A DNA stretch of 64,000 nt. It comes from Qipengyuania pelagi. GTDB taxonomy: Bacteria > Pseudomonadota > Alphaproteobacteria > Sphingomonadales > Sphingomonadaceae. Positions 54,290 through 62,820 of this stretch are shown here, in pieces. Numbering within the stretch: the first letter of the stretch is position 1; every line of letters starts with the position of its first letter. Both the position numbers and the translations under genes were made by a program. Under the pieces are notes generated by a model that saw nothing but the letters and a program-made list of their open reading frames with translations, did not search any database and was not told the DNA's origin. Where the stretch lies: contig NZ_WTYD01000001.1 in NCBI RefSeq assembly GCF_009827295.1, positions 806,001-870,000 on the forward strand. The letters are read 5' to 3'.

Positions 54290-54370
54290 TTCATCATCCC
54301 CATGAAGGCGGGGGGCCAGAGCAGGGCCGCCGAGCTTGCAGCTGGAATCCCGTCCGCGCGGGAATGACGG
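54290..54370. repeat. REP-like repeat between udgX and dnaE2
   Basis: ATCCCCATGAAGGCGGGG and CTGGAATCCCGTCCGCGC / GGGAATGACGG resemble the two ends of a short interspersed palindrome widespread in sphingomonads. It fills most of the gap before the dnaE2 GTG start. There is no other clear copy of this type in the window. Confidence 0.5.
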
Positions 54371-54382
54371 CCGAGCACCCGC

Positions 54383-57300
54383 GTGCCCGAAAACGACCTC
54401 CAGATTCCCAAGCGCCGGATCGAGCTCGATCCCGATTCCGTCGATGCGCCGCCGCGTGCGCCGTTCGTCGAGCTGGGTCTTGTCAGCTGCTTCAGCTTCC
54501 TGCGCGGTGCATCCGATGCCGTCGATCTGGTGCTCGCCGCCCGGCGGCTCGGCTACGATGCGATCGGGATCGCCGATGCCAATACGATGGCGGGTGTCGT
54601 GCGCATTCACACCGAAGCGAAAACGCTTAAGCTGAAACCGCTTATCGGGTGCAGGATAGAAACGGTCGAGGGTCTGGCCTTCCTCGCCTATCCCCGCAAT
54701 CGCGCGGCCTATGGGCGGCTATGCAGACTGATCAGTGCGGGCCGGATGGCGACACTGGACGGCGAATGGCAGGCGAAGGGCGCCTGCGACATCGCCCTCG
54801 CCATGCTGGCCGCTCACAGCGAGGATGTGCAGCTCATCCTCGTGCCACCGCGCGATCTGGAGGAGCGATACGCTATCGCGGTGCCCAGCAATGTCGTTTC
54901 CCTCACCTCGCGAGAGCCGCCGGTCGATGCGCCTCTGCGCACGATAATTAAGCCATTCAAACAGCTTATACCCCATATCGCAGACCGGCTCCCGACATTG
55001 AGCCACATCGCCGCCAGCTATCTTCATATCGGTGACGATGTGGTGCGGATCGAGCGGCTCGACGCGCTGGCAAAGGCCAACGGGCTCTCGATTCTCGCCA
55101 CCAACGACGTCCATTACGCCACGCCCGACCGGCGCCCGTTGCAGGACGTGATGACGGCGATCCGGCACAAGACCACCGTCTCCGCCGCAGGCCATCTGCT
55201 GCACGGCAATGCCGAACGCTATCTCAAATCGCCCGAAACCATGGTCCGTCTGTTCGAGCGCTGGCCCCATGCGATCGCGGCGGCGCGCGGGGTGGCGGAT
55301 TCATGCGATTTCTCGCTGGACGATCTAAGCTACGAATATCCTGAAGAAATCTATCCTGACGGCATGACGCCACAGGAATTCCTCGAAAGCGAGACCTGGT
55401 GGGGTGCGGAGGATCGCTACCCATCGGGTGTGCCCGACCATATCGTCGACACGCTGGAGCGCGAATTGGCGCTGATCGCGAAGCTCGACCTCGCGCGCTA
55501 TTTCCTCACCATCAAGGATATCGTCGATTTCGCCCGCTACGGCGTCGATCCGCCGATCCTGTGCCAGGGGCGGGGCAGCGCGGCCAATTCGGCGGTCTGC
55601 TATTGCCTCGGCATCACCAATGTCGATCCCGCCAAACACCAGCTGCTGTTCGACCGCTTCATTTCCGAAGAGCGCAAAGAGCCGCCCGATATCGACGTCG
55701 ATTTCGAGCACGAACGGCGCGAGGAGGTGATCCAGTACCTCTACAGGAAATACGGCCGCCACCGCGCCGGGCTGTGCGCCACGGTCATCCATTATCGCCC
55801 GCGCATGGCGATCCGCGAGGTCGGCAAAGCGATGGGTCTGACCGAGGATGTCACCGCCGCGCTCGCCAAGACCGTCTGGGGCGGATGGGGCAAGGAGATC
55901 AGCGAACGCCACGCCCAGGAAACCGGCATGGACGTGACCGATCCGCACCTGAAGCGCGTTCTCAAGCTGACCGAACAAATGATTGGGATGCCAAGGCATT
56001 TATCACAGCATGTCGGCGGATTTATCCTGACCGAAGGCGCGCTGATCGAGACGGTGCCGATCAGCAATGGCGCCATGCCTGACCGCAGCTTCATCGAATG
56101 GGACAAGGACGATATCGAGGCGCTGGGCATATTGAAGGTGGACGTGCTCGCACTGGGGATGCTGACCTGCATCAGGAAATGCCTCGATCTTCTTGAAAAC
56201 CATCACGAAAAGAGCCTGTCCTTGGCGAATGTCCCGCGCGAGGACCCGGAAACCTACGCCATGCTGCGCAAGGGGGATTCGCTCGGCGTGTTCCAGGTCG
56301 AGAGCCGGGCGCAGATGAACATGCTGCCCCGCCTGCGCCCGCGCGAATTCTACGATCTCGTGATCCAGGTCGCGATCGTACGGCCCGGCCCGATCCAGGG
56401 CGACATGGTGCATCCCTATCTGAAACGGCGCCGCGGGGCGGAACAGGTGGTCATCCCCGCACCCGGCCCCGAACATGGCCCGCCCGACGAGCTGTCCAGC
56501 ATTCTCGAACGAACGCTGGGCGTTCCGATCTTCCAGGAACAGGCGATGAAGATCGCGCTCGACGCGGCGAAATTCTCCAGCCGCGAGGCCAATCGGTTGA
56601 GGAAGGCGATGGCAACTTTTCGCAGCCGTGGGATGGTCGACGAATTGCAGGACATGATGGTCGAACGCATGGTCGGGCGCGGCTACGATCGCGATTTCGC
56701 CCAGCGCTGCTTCAACCAGATCCGAGGCTTCGGCGAATACGGATTTCCCGAAAGCCATGCGGCCAGCTTCGCGCATCTCGTCTATGTGTCGAGCTGGCTG
56801 AAATGCCATTTCCCGGCGGCGTTCGGCTGCGCGCTGCTCAATTCCCAGCCGATGGGCTTCTATGCCCCGGCACAGATCGTGCGCGATGCGTCGGAGCACG
56901 GGGTGCGGGTCTTGGCGGCGGATGTGAACCTGTCGGACTGGGATTGCACGCTGGAGAGTTCGGAGGAGGAGTTGGATTTACACCGAGACGCGGAGACGCG
57001 GAGAGGTTTGGGGCGCTCACAGAGGCACGGAGGCACAGAGGGGTCTTACCGCGAAGCGGCCTCATCCGTCCGTGATGAAACCGATTGCGGCTCCGCCGCA
57101 GATCTTTCTTCTCCGTGCCCCCGTGCCTCTGTGAGCGAAAATCCTTCTTCTTCTCTCCGCGCGTCCGCGTCTCCGCGTGATCCTCTTGCGGACCAAGGCC
57201 GGCTCGACCGGCATATCGCGCTGCGCCTGGGCCTCAGGCAGATCGACGGCCTGCCCGAAGCGGTCGCGGCGCGGATCGTGGCGGAGCGGGTCGAGAACGG

Positions 57301-58162
57301 GCCGTATCGCGACGTCGCCGAATTGCGCGACCGGGCGAAGATCGGGCCCGCGCATATCGAGCGGCTCGCATCCGCAGACTGTTTCGGATCGATGGGCCTG
57401 TCGCGGCGTCAGGCGCTGTGGGATGCGCGCAGCCTGATCGGTGCGCCCGACCTGCCGCTATTCGCCCATGCCGCCGCGCGCGACGAAGGGGCGGAAAAGG
57501 GCCGCACCGCCTTGCCACATATGCCGCTGAGCGAGGAGGTCGTGGCTGATTACCAGACGACGCGGCTGAGCCTGAAGGCGCATCCGATGGCCTTCCTGCG
57601 CGCCAGCCTCGCCGAGCGCGGCTTCGTGCGCGCCTGCGATCTGCGCGCGCGCAAGTTCCGTTCCATGGTCCATGTCGCGGGCGTGGTCTTGATCCGCCAG
57701 CGGCCGGGATCGGCCAAGGGGGTGTGCTTCATCACGCTGGAGGATGAGACGGGGGTCATCAACCTCGTCGTATGGCCCGACCTCAAGGAGAAGCAGCGCC
57801 GCGTGGTCATGGGCGCGCGGCTGATGGAGGTGCGCGGCCGCGTGGAATATGACGACGAGGTGATCCACGTCATCGCCCATCACATGACCGATGCGACCGA
57901 GGAATTGCACAAATTGTCGGACGATATGCTCAACGCGCCGGTCGCCCGCGCCGACCATGTCAGCAATCCCCTGCCGTCCTCGTTTTCGGCAAAATTCAAT
58001 CCGCGCGACGACCTTCGCGAAGGGGCGGACGATCCCTACAAGCCCGTCGAACCCTGGGAGGAACCGCCTGCGGGTAATCGTGAATGCGGGTTCCACGGGC
58101 CACAGTCGGGCGGGCATCCGCGCGATGTCAGGATCATTCCCAAATCTCGCGACTTTCATTGA
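54383..58162 (+). CDS. dnaE2: Error-prone DNA polymerase DnaE2 (ImuC) carrying an in-frame palindromic-element insertion
   Basis: Alpha-subunit-like polymerase of the SOS mutasome, 1259 residues. N-terminal PHP domain (SCFSFLRGASDAVDLVLAAR), C-family palm with Asp436 and Asp438 in PPDIDVDFEHERR, then fingers (VARP-type text as VAIVRPGPIQGDMVHPYLKR), tandem helix-hairpin-helix, OB fold and the typical end RDVRIIPKSRDFH. Residues ~866-932 are translated from the repeat element at 56978-57180 and lie between DWDCTLES and LDRHIALRLGLRQIDGLPEA, a linker, which makes the protein longer than usual. The start is GTG. Whether the enzyme is active with the insert is not visible. Confidence 0.93.
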   Translation: MPENDLQIPKRRIELDPDSVDAPPRAPFVELGLVSCFSFLRGASDAVDLVLAARRLGYDAIGIADANTMAGVVRIHTEAKTLKLKPLIGCRIETVEGLAFLAYPRNRAAYGRLCRLISAGRMATLDGEWQAKGACDIALAMLAAHSEDVQLILVPPRDLEERYAIAVPSNVVSLTSREPPVDAPLRTIIKPFKQLIPHIADRLPTLSHIAASYLHIGDDVVRIERLDALAKANGLSILATNDVHYATPDRRPLQDVMTAIRHKTTVSAAGHLLHGNAERYLKSPETMVRLFERWPHAIAAARGVADSCDFSLDDLSYEYPEEIYPDGMTPQEFLESETWWGAEDRYPSGVPDHIVDTLERELALIAKLDLARYFLTIKDIVDFARYGVDPPILCQGRGSAANSAVCYCLGITNVDPAKHQLLFDRFISEERKEPPDIDVDFEHERREEVIQYLYRKYGRHRAGLCATVIHYRPRMAIREVGKAMGLTEDVTAALAKTVWGGWGKEISERHAQETGMDVTDPHLKRVLKLTEQMIGMPRHLSQHVGGFILTEGALIETVPISNGAMPDRSFIEWDKDDIEALGILKVDVLALGMLTCIRKCLDLLENHHEKSLSLANVPREDPETYAMLRKGDSLGVFQVESRAQMNMLPRLRPREFYDLVIQVAIVRPGPIQGDMVHPYLKRRRGAEQVVIPAPGPEHGPPDELSSILERTLGVPIFQEQAMKIALDAAKFSSREANRLRKAMATFRSRGMVDELQDMMVERMVGRGYDRDFAQRCFNQIRGFGEYGFPESHAASFAHLVYVSSWLKCHFPAAFGCALLNSQPMGFYAPAQIVRDASEHGVRVLAADVNLSDWDCTLESSEEELDLHRDAETRRGLGRSQRHGGTEGSYREAASSVRDETDCGSAADLSSPCPRASVSENPSSSLRASASPRDPLADQGRLDRHIALRLGLRQIDGLPEAVAARIVAERVENGPYRDVAELRDRAKIGPAHIERLASADCFGSMGLSRRQALWDARSLIGAPDLPLFAHAAARDEGAEKGRTALPHMPLSEEVVADYQTTRLSLKAHPMAFLRASLAERGFVRACDLRARKFRSMVHVAGVVLIRQRPGSAKGVCFITLEDETGVINLVVWPDLKEKQRRVVMGARLMEVRGRVEYDDEVIHVIAHHMTDATEELHKLSDDMLNAPVARADHVSNPLPSSFSAKFNPRDDLREGADDPYKPVEPWEEPPAGNRECGFHGPQSGGHPRDVRIIPKSRDFH
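56978..57180. repeat. Nested palindromic repeat element inside dnaE2
   Basis: About 203 bases with the same plan as the copy at 52618-52817. Outer arms run from ACCGAGACGCGGAGACGCGG to CCGCGTCTCCGCGTGA; inner arms are GCGCTCACAGAGGCACGGAG and CCCGTGCCTCTGTGAGCG. It contains no stop in the dnaE2 frame and adds about 67 codons of Arg/Ser/Ala-rich text (for example HRDAETRRGLGRSQRHGG). Confidence 0.88.
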
Positions 58163-58164
58163 CG

Positions 58165-58899
58165 ATGGCCGACAACCCTCAACGCATCTCCACTCGTATC
58201 GGGCGTTTCGTCGGGGATCGTCGTGTCATCGCACTGCTCGTGCTGGCGGCGCTCCTCGTTGCCGGGCGCACCTGGCTGGCGGAGCATCCCGAGCACGATC
58301 CCTGGGCGCCGCTCGATCTGCGCGATCCGCCGGGCTGGGCGACAATGACGAAACTGCATGCCCTGCGTGACGATGTGCCGCAATGTCGTGCGGTGCTCGA
58401 GCGCTCGGAAGTGGCGTTCACGGCGCTCGATCCGCAGGGGGAGGGGGCGTGCGCGCGGCCCGACCGGACCCGGCTCGATACCTATCCGCTATCACCTTCG
58501 AGCCCGCCCACGACCTGCCCGGTCGGGATCGCGCTGGAACTCTGGCGGACCGATAGCCTGGAACCTGCCGCGCAGGAGATATTCGGCGGCGATATCGCAC
58601 GAATAGAGCATCTTGGCGCTTATTCCTGCCGCCGTCTCTACGGTCGCGATAGTGGGGCGTGGAGCGAACATGCGACCGGCAATGCGATCGACATCGCCGG
58701 TTTCGTCCTGGAAGACGGGACGCGCATCAGCGTGCTTGGCGATTGGGAGGGCGAAGACGACAAGGCCCGCTTCCTGAGCCGCGCGCGTGACGGGGCCTGC
58801 GACGCTTTCGCGACGACCTTGAGCCCGGACTACAACGCGGCCCATGCCGACCATTTCCATCTCGACATGAGCCCGCGCTGGTCGGGCGTGTGTCGCTAG
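58165..58899 (+). CDS. Extensin-family protein, membrane-anchored
   Basis: A 244-residue product with one N-terminal membrane helix (~19-36, VIALLVLAALLVAG) and a C-terminal extensin-like domain. Conserved text: YSCRRLYGR, WSEHATGNAIDIAGFVL (His and Asp of a probable zinc or peptidase-like site), and HADHFHLDMSP. The ATG lies two bases after the dnaE2 stop. The fold is related to D-Ala-D-Ala peptidases; actual activity is uncertain. Confidence 0.87.
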   Translation: MADNPQRISTRIGRFVGDRRVIALLVLAALLVAGRTWLAEHPEHDPWAPLDLRDPPGWATMTKLHALRDDVPQCRAVLERSEVAFTALDPQGEGACARPDRTRLDTYPLSPSSPPTTCPVGIALELWRTDSLEPAAQEIFGGDIARIEHLGAYSCRRLYGRDSGAWSEHATGNAIDIAGFVLEDGTRISVLGDWEGEDDKARFLSRARDGACDAFATTLSPDYNAAHADHFHLDMSPRWSGVCR

Positions 58900-59219
58900 T
58901 CACCCTCGCGCAGTTCTTCGAACACCGCCCGCGCGGCGCGGGCTTCGGCGCACATCTCGCCGCTGGTCTCGCAATGCCGCTCGAGCAATTCGACATTGCG
59001 GCGCTGTCGGGCGAGGAAATGGGGGTCGGACCGCACCGCCGGTGAATAGACTTCGCGCCGGTCTGCGGTGGTGGAAGCGCCAGCGTAGTTATCCGATTGC
59101 GACGATACGCTTTCGCCCGGCTCCCCGAGCGATGTTACCATCATGCCCGCGCCAAACGCGATGACGAGCGCGATCAGAGTGACGATGGTGCGAAGGGAGG
59201 GGCGCCGCATCATCCGCAA
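58896..59219 (-). CDS. Hypothetical single-pass membrane protein
   Basis: A 107-residue protein with one N-terminal membrane helix (TIVTLIALVIAFGAGMMV, ~12-29) and a hydrophilic tail with two cysteines (HCETSGEMC). Its stop overlaps the convergent extensin-family stop. It lies 42 bases downstream of phoB's end in the same direction; no function can be assigned. Confidence 0.6.
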   Translation of the reverse strand: MRMMRRPSLRTIVTLIALVIAFGAGMMVTSLGEPGESVSSQSDNYAGASTTADRREVYSPAVRSDPHFLARQRRNVELLERHCETSGEMCAEARAARAVFEELREGD

Positions 59220-59261
59220 ACACTATCGCCCCCGATGCATGGTGCCAACGCGCGAGCCGCC

Positions 59262-59948
59262 TTATCCCTCGAGCGAATAGCCCGCCGAGCGCACGGTGCG
59301 GATCGGGTCCTTGGCGCCCGGCATCTCGATCGCCTTGCGCAGGCGGCGGATGTGGACGTCGACCGTCCGCAATTCGATGTCGCTCCCAGTGCCCCAGACG
59401 CCGTCAAGCAATTGGCCGCGATTGAAGACGCGACCGGGGCTTTCCATGAAGAATTTGAGAAGCCGGTATTCGGTCGGACCAAGCTTCAGGGTCTCGCCGC
59501 GCCGCACGACCTTGTGGGCCACGGGGTCGAGCACGATATCGCCGACCTCGATACTCTCGCCCGCCAGCGCGGGGCGTATGCGCCGCATCACCGCACCGAC
59601 GCGGGCGAGCAGTTCGCGCGGGCTGAACGGTTTTGTGAGATAATCGTCCGCCCCGGTATCGAGCCCGCGAATGCGATCGTCCTCGGCCTCGCGCGCGGTC
59701 AGCATGATGATCGGAACATGCGCGGTCGATTTGTCGCGGCGCAGGCGGCGGCAGACCTCGATCCCGCTGGTTCCTTCGATCATCCAGTCGAGGATGACGA
59801 GATCAGGCGTGTCTTCCGCCGCGAGGATCAGCGCCTCGTCACCATCGGCGGTCGCGCGGACATTGTAGCCTTCGTTGCTGAACCGATATTCGAGCAGTTC
59901 CAGCAGCGCCGGATCGTCTTCTACAAGCAGCAGTTTCGCCCTGTTCAT
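59262..59948 (-). CDS. phoB: Phosphate regulon response regulator PhoB
   Basis: OmpR-family activator of phosphate-starvation genes, 228 residues from the ATG at 59948 (an upstream start adds 12 atypical residues). Receiver residues Asp11, Asp12, phospho-acceptor Asp54 (VILDWMIEG) and Lys in DDYLTKPFSPREL are present. The winged helix-turn-helix domain includes LGPTEYRLLKFFMESPGRVF and RTVDVHIRRLRKAI. It is downstream of phoU, as usual in alphaproteobacteria. Confidence 0.95.
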   Translation of the reverse strand: MNRAKLLLVEDDPALLELLEYRFSNEGYNVRATADGDEALILAAEDTPDLVILDWMIEGTSGIEVCRRLRRDKSTAHVPIIMLTAREAEDDRIRGLDTGADDYLTKPFSPRELLARVGAVMRRIRPALAGESIEVGDIVLDPVAHKVVRRGETLKLGPTEYRLLKFFMESPGRVFNRGQLLDGVWGTGSDIELRTVDVHIRRLRKAIEMPGAKDPIRTVRSAGYSLEG

Positions 59949-60015
59949 GGCGCTGGATCGTCCCGTAGTTCCTGTGTTCGTCATCCTGATATGACGCTCA
60001 CACTACAGGAATGTG

Positions 60016-60738
60016 TCAACGGTCGCCGCCATCCACATTATCGGTGCCGCGATTGTCGTCATCCGACGCGTCGTCATCGTGGTAATAGGACCCGGTCGCC
60101 GCGAAATGCACCATTTCCGCGACATTGGTCGCATGGTCGCCGATCCGTTCCAGATTGCGCGCCACGAACAGCAATTGCGCAGCGTTGCTGATCGTGGCCG
60201 GATTTTCGACCATGTGGCTGACGAGATTGCGGAAGATCGAATTGTAGAAGGCATCGACCTTCGCATCGGTCTCGATCACTTCCTTCGCCAGTTCCGCATC
60301 GCGCGCGGCATAGGCGGTGAGGACGTCGTGAACCATTTCAGCGGCGACTTCCGCCATGGCGGGAAGCAACGTCAGCGGTTCGAACTTCTTGCGGTTTTCC
60401 GCCTCGATCTGGCGGCTCGCCTTGGCGATGTTTTTGGAATAATCGCCGATCCGCTCGACCACGCCCGCGATCTTGAGCGCCGCGATCACTTCGCGCAGAT
60501 CGTCCGCCATGGGCGCACGCAGCGCGATCACGCGGATCGCCAGCTTGTCGATCTCGCTCTCGAGCGCGTCGATCCGCTTGTCGCCCTTGATAACCTGCTT
60601 CGCGAGCGCATCGTCACCCTTGACCAGAGCTTCGAGCGAGCGCTGGATCGCGACCTCGGCGAGGCCGCCCATTTCCGCGATGAGCCCACGCAACCGCGTG
60701 ATGTCCTCGTCGAAGGCCTTGACGGTATGTTCCTGCAT
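60016..60738 (-). CDS. phoU: Phosphate transport system regulator PhoU
   Basis: Negative regulator linking the Pst transporter to PhoR/PhoB signalling. The 240 residues form two three-helix bundles with metal-binding acidic patches (EIDKLAIRVIAL, ERIGDYSKNIAKAS and ERIGDHATNVAEMV). The C-terminal tail is Asp-rich (YYHDDDASDDD). It follows pstB after ten bases. Confidence 0.95.
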   Translation of the reverse strand: MQEHTVKAFDEDITRLRGLIAEMGGLAEVAIQRSLEALVKGDDALAKQVIKGDKRIDALESEIDKLAIRVIALRAPMADDLREVIAALKIAGVVERIGDYSKNIAKASRQIEAENRKKFEPLTLLPAMAEVAAEMVHDVLTAYAARDAELAKEVIETDAKVDAFYNSIFRNLVSHMVENPATISNAAQLLFVARNLERIGDHATNVAEMVHFAATGSYYHDDDASDDDNRGTDNVDGGDR

Positions 60739-60748
60739 CGTCCTGTCC

Positions 60749-61537
60749 TCAGCCGTAGCGGCCGGTTATGTAATCCTGGGTCCGCTGTTCGAGCGGATTG
60801 GTGAATATGTCAGATGTACGACCATACTCCACCATCTTTCCCAAATGGAAGAAGGCGGTGCGCTGGCTGACGCGGGCGGCCTGCTGCATGGAGTGGGTGA
60901 CGATCACGATCGCATAGCGGCCCGAGAGGTCCGCGATCAGCTCCTCGATCTTGGCGGTGGCGATCGGGTCGAGTGCCGAACAGGGTTCGTCCATCAGGAT
61001 GACTTCGGGATCGACCGCGATGGCGCGCGCGATGCACAGGCGCTGCTGCTGGCCGCCCGACAGCGCGGTTCCGCTATCGGTGAGGCGATCCTTGACCTCT
61101 TCCCAGAGGCCCGCGCGCCGCAGGGATTTCTCGACGATCGCGTCGAGCTCGTCCTTGCCTTCGGCAAAGCCGTGGATCTTCGGACCGTAGGCGATGTTCT
61201 CGTAGATCGATTTGGGGAAGGGGTTGGGCTTCTGGAACACCATCCCGACCCGCGCGCGCAATTGCACCACGTCGAGCTTGGGGTCGTAGATGTTCTCGCC
61301 ATCCAGCGTGATCTCGCCTTCCACGCGCGCGGCGGGGATGGTGTCGTTCATCCGGTTGAGGCAGCGCAGGAAGGTCGATTTGCCGCAACCCGACGGGCCG
61401 ATGAAGGCCGTCACGTATTTCTGCGGGATGTCGATCGAAACGGAATCGATCGCCTGCTTCGACCCATAGAACACGTTCACGTCATGCGCGCGCATCTTGG
61501 CTTCGGTGTCTTCAAGGTTGTCGTGAACTACGGTCAC
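60749..61537 (-). CDS. pstB: Phosphate ABC transporter ATP-binding protein PstB
   Basis: ATPase of the high-affinity phosphate importer, 262 residues. Walker [10 protein letters not shown] (~48-56), signature [14 protein letters not shown], Walker [14 protein letters not shown] and the switch His in [14 protein letters not shown]. Its ATG overlaps the pstA stop by four bases. Confidence 0.97.
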   Translation of the reverse strand: MTVVHDNLEDTEAKMRAHDVNVFYGSKQAIDSVSIDIPQKYVTAFIGPSGCGKSTFLRCLNRMNDTIPAARVEGEITLDGENIYDPKLDVVQLRARVGMVFQKPNPFPKSIYENIAYGPKIHGFAEGKDELDAIVEKSLRRAGLWEEVKDRLTDSGTALSGGQQQRLCIARAIAVDPEVILMDEPCSALDPIATAKIEELIADLSGRYAIVIVTHSMQQAARVSQRTAFFHLGKMVEYGRTSDIFTNPLEQRTQDYITGRYG

Positions 61538-62820
61538 CAGCGTTTCTCGAACTTGTTGCGCAGATAAATGGCGAGGCCGTTCATCACCAGGAGGAACAGC
61601 AATAGAACGATGATCGCCGCGCTGGTCCGTTCCACGAAACCGCGATCGATTTCGTCCGACCAGAGGAAAATCTGGACCGGCAGGACGGTGGCGGGCGAGG
61701 TCAGCCCGTCGGGCGGCGTGGCGACGAAGGCGCGCATCCCGATCATCAGCAGCGGCGCGGTTTCACCCAGCGCACGGGCCATGCCGATGATGGTGCCGGT
61801 CAGGATACCGGGCAGAGCGAGGGGGAGGACGTGGTGGAACACGACCTGCACGGGCGAGGCACCGACCGCCAGCGCGCCGTCGCGGATCGAGGGCGGCACG
61901 GATTTGATTGCGTTGCGCCCGGCGATGACGATCACTGGCATGGTCATGAGCGCCAGCGTCATGCCGCCGATCAAAGGAGCGGAGCGGAAATTCGGGAAGA
62001 TCCACAGGAACACCGCCAAGCCCAACAGGCCGAAGATGATCGAGGGGACCGCCGCGAGATTGTTGATCGAGACCTCGATCACGTCGGTCCAGCGGTTCTT
62101 GGGCGCATATTCCTCGAGATAGAGCGCGGCCAGCACGCCGATCGGGAAGGCCAGTACCAAGGTCACCGCCATCGTCAGGAGCGAGCCCTTGAGCGCGCCC
62201 CAGATGCCGACTTCCTGCGGATTGGTCGCGTCCGACCGGCTGAAGAAGCCGACATCGAAATTCTTTTCCAGCAGGCCGCGTTCGGCCAGCGAGCGCGCCA
62301 GCGCCTGCATTTCGGGCGACCCTTCGCCTTCGAAGCCGGCGGCAAGATCGGGGCTGGCGGCGAGATCGAAGGTCGCGGTAGTGCGCAGGATCGAGGGATC
62401 GGCCTGGATCGCCTCGGCCACATCGCGCCAGGCGAAGGTCCCGATCTGAGCCGCGCCTTCGTCGCCGAGCGTTTCGGCGGCGAAATACTGGACGGTGGCC
62501 GGAAGCCCCTGCGCCTCCAATGTGCGAATGCCTTCGTGGCCCGCCAGCGTGTTCGCATCGCCCGCGATCCCGGCTTCGGTGAAGTCGATCGTCACCGGCA
62601 TTTCCGCACGCTGGAAACCGCCGATCCCGTTGATGGTCATCGTCGCGAGCAGGAAGATCAGCACCACGACCGAGAACACGATCGCCGACAGACCGAGCAG
62701 CTTGAAGCGCTGTTCGGCGGCGTAGCGCTTCTTCAGCCGCTTTTCGAAGGCAGGCGTGCGGGTCGGCGCGCGCAAGGCAGCGCTCTGGGCGGGGGTGTCG
62801 GAGATCACCGTATCACTCAT
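61534..62820 (-). CDS. pstA: Phosphate ABC transporter permease PstA (long form)
   Basis: Inner-membrane permease of 428 residues. An N-terminal ~180-residue extension (one helix at ~40-62, then a periplasmic DUF3333-like part with [20 protein letters not shown]) precedes the five to six permease helices. The EAA loop is [20 protein letters not shown]. It overlaps pstC by eight bases and pstB by four. Confidence 0.94.
   Translation of the reverse strand: MSDTVISDTPAQSAALRAPTRTPAFEKRLKKRYAAEQRFKLLGLSAIVFSVVVLIFLLATMTINGIGGFQRAEMPVTIDFTEAGIAGDANTLAGHEGIRTLEAQGLPATVQYFAAETLGDEGAAQIGTFAWRDVAEAIQADPSILRTTATFDLAASPDLAAGFEGEGSPEMQALARSLAERGLLEKNFDVGFFSRSDATNPQEVGIWGALKGSLLTMAVTLVLAFPIGVLAALYLEEYAPKNRWTDVIEVSINNLAAVPSIIFGLLGLAVFLWIFPNFRSAPLIGGMTLALMTMPVIVIAGRNAIKSVPPSIRDGALAVGASPVQVVFHHVLPLALPGILTGTIIGMARALGETAPLLMIGMRAFVATPPDGLTSPATVLPVQIFLWSDEIDRGFVERTSAAIIVLLLFLLVMNGLAIYLRNKFEKRW

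Noticed and set aside
58084..58164. N-terminal extension of the extensin-family protein overlapping dnaE2
   Set aside because: The ATG at 58165 directly after the dnaE2 stop leads into the membrane anchor; the extra 27 residues are a second reading of the conserved dnaE2 end.
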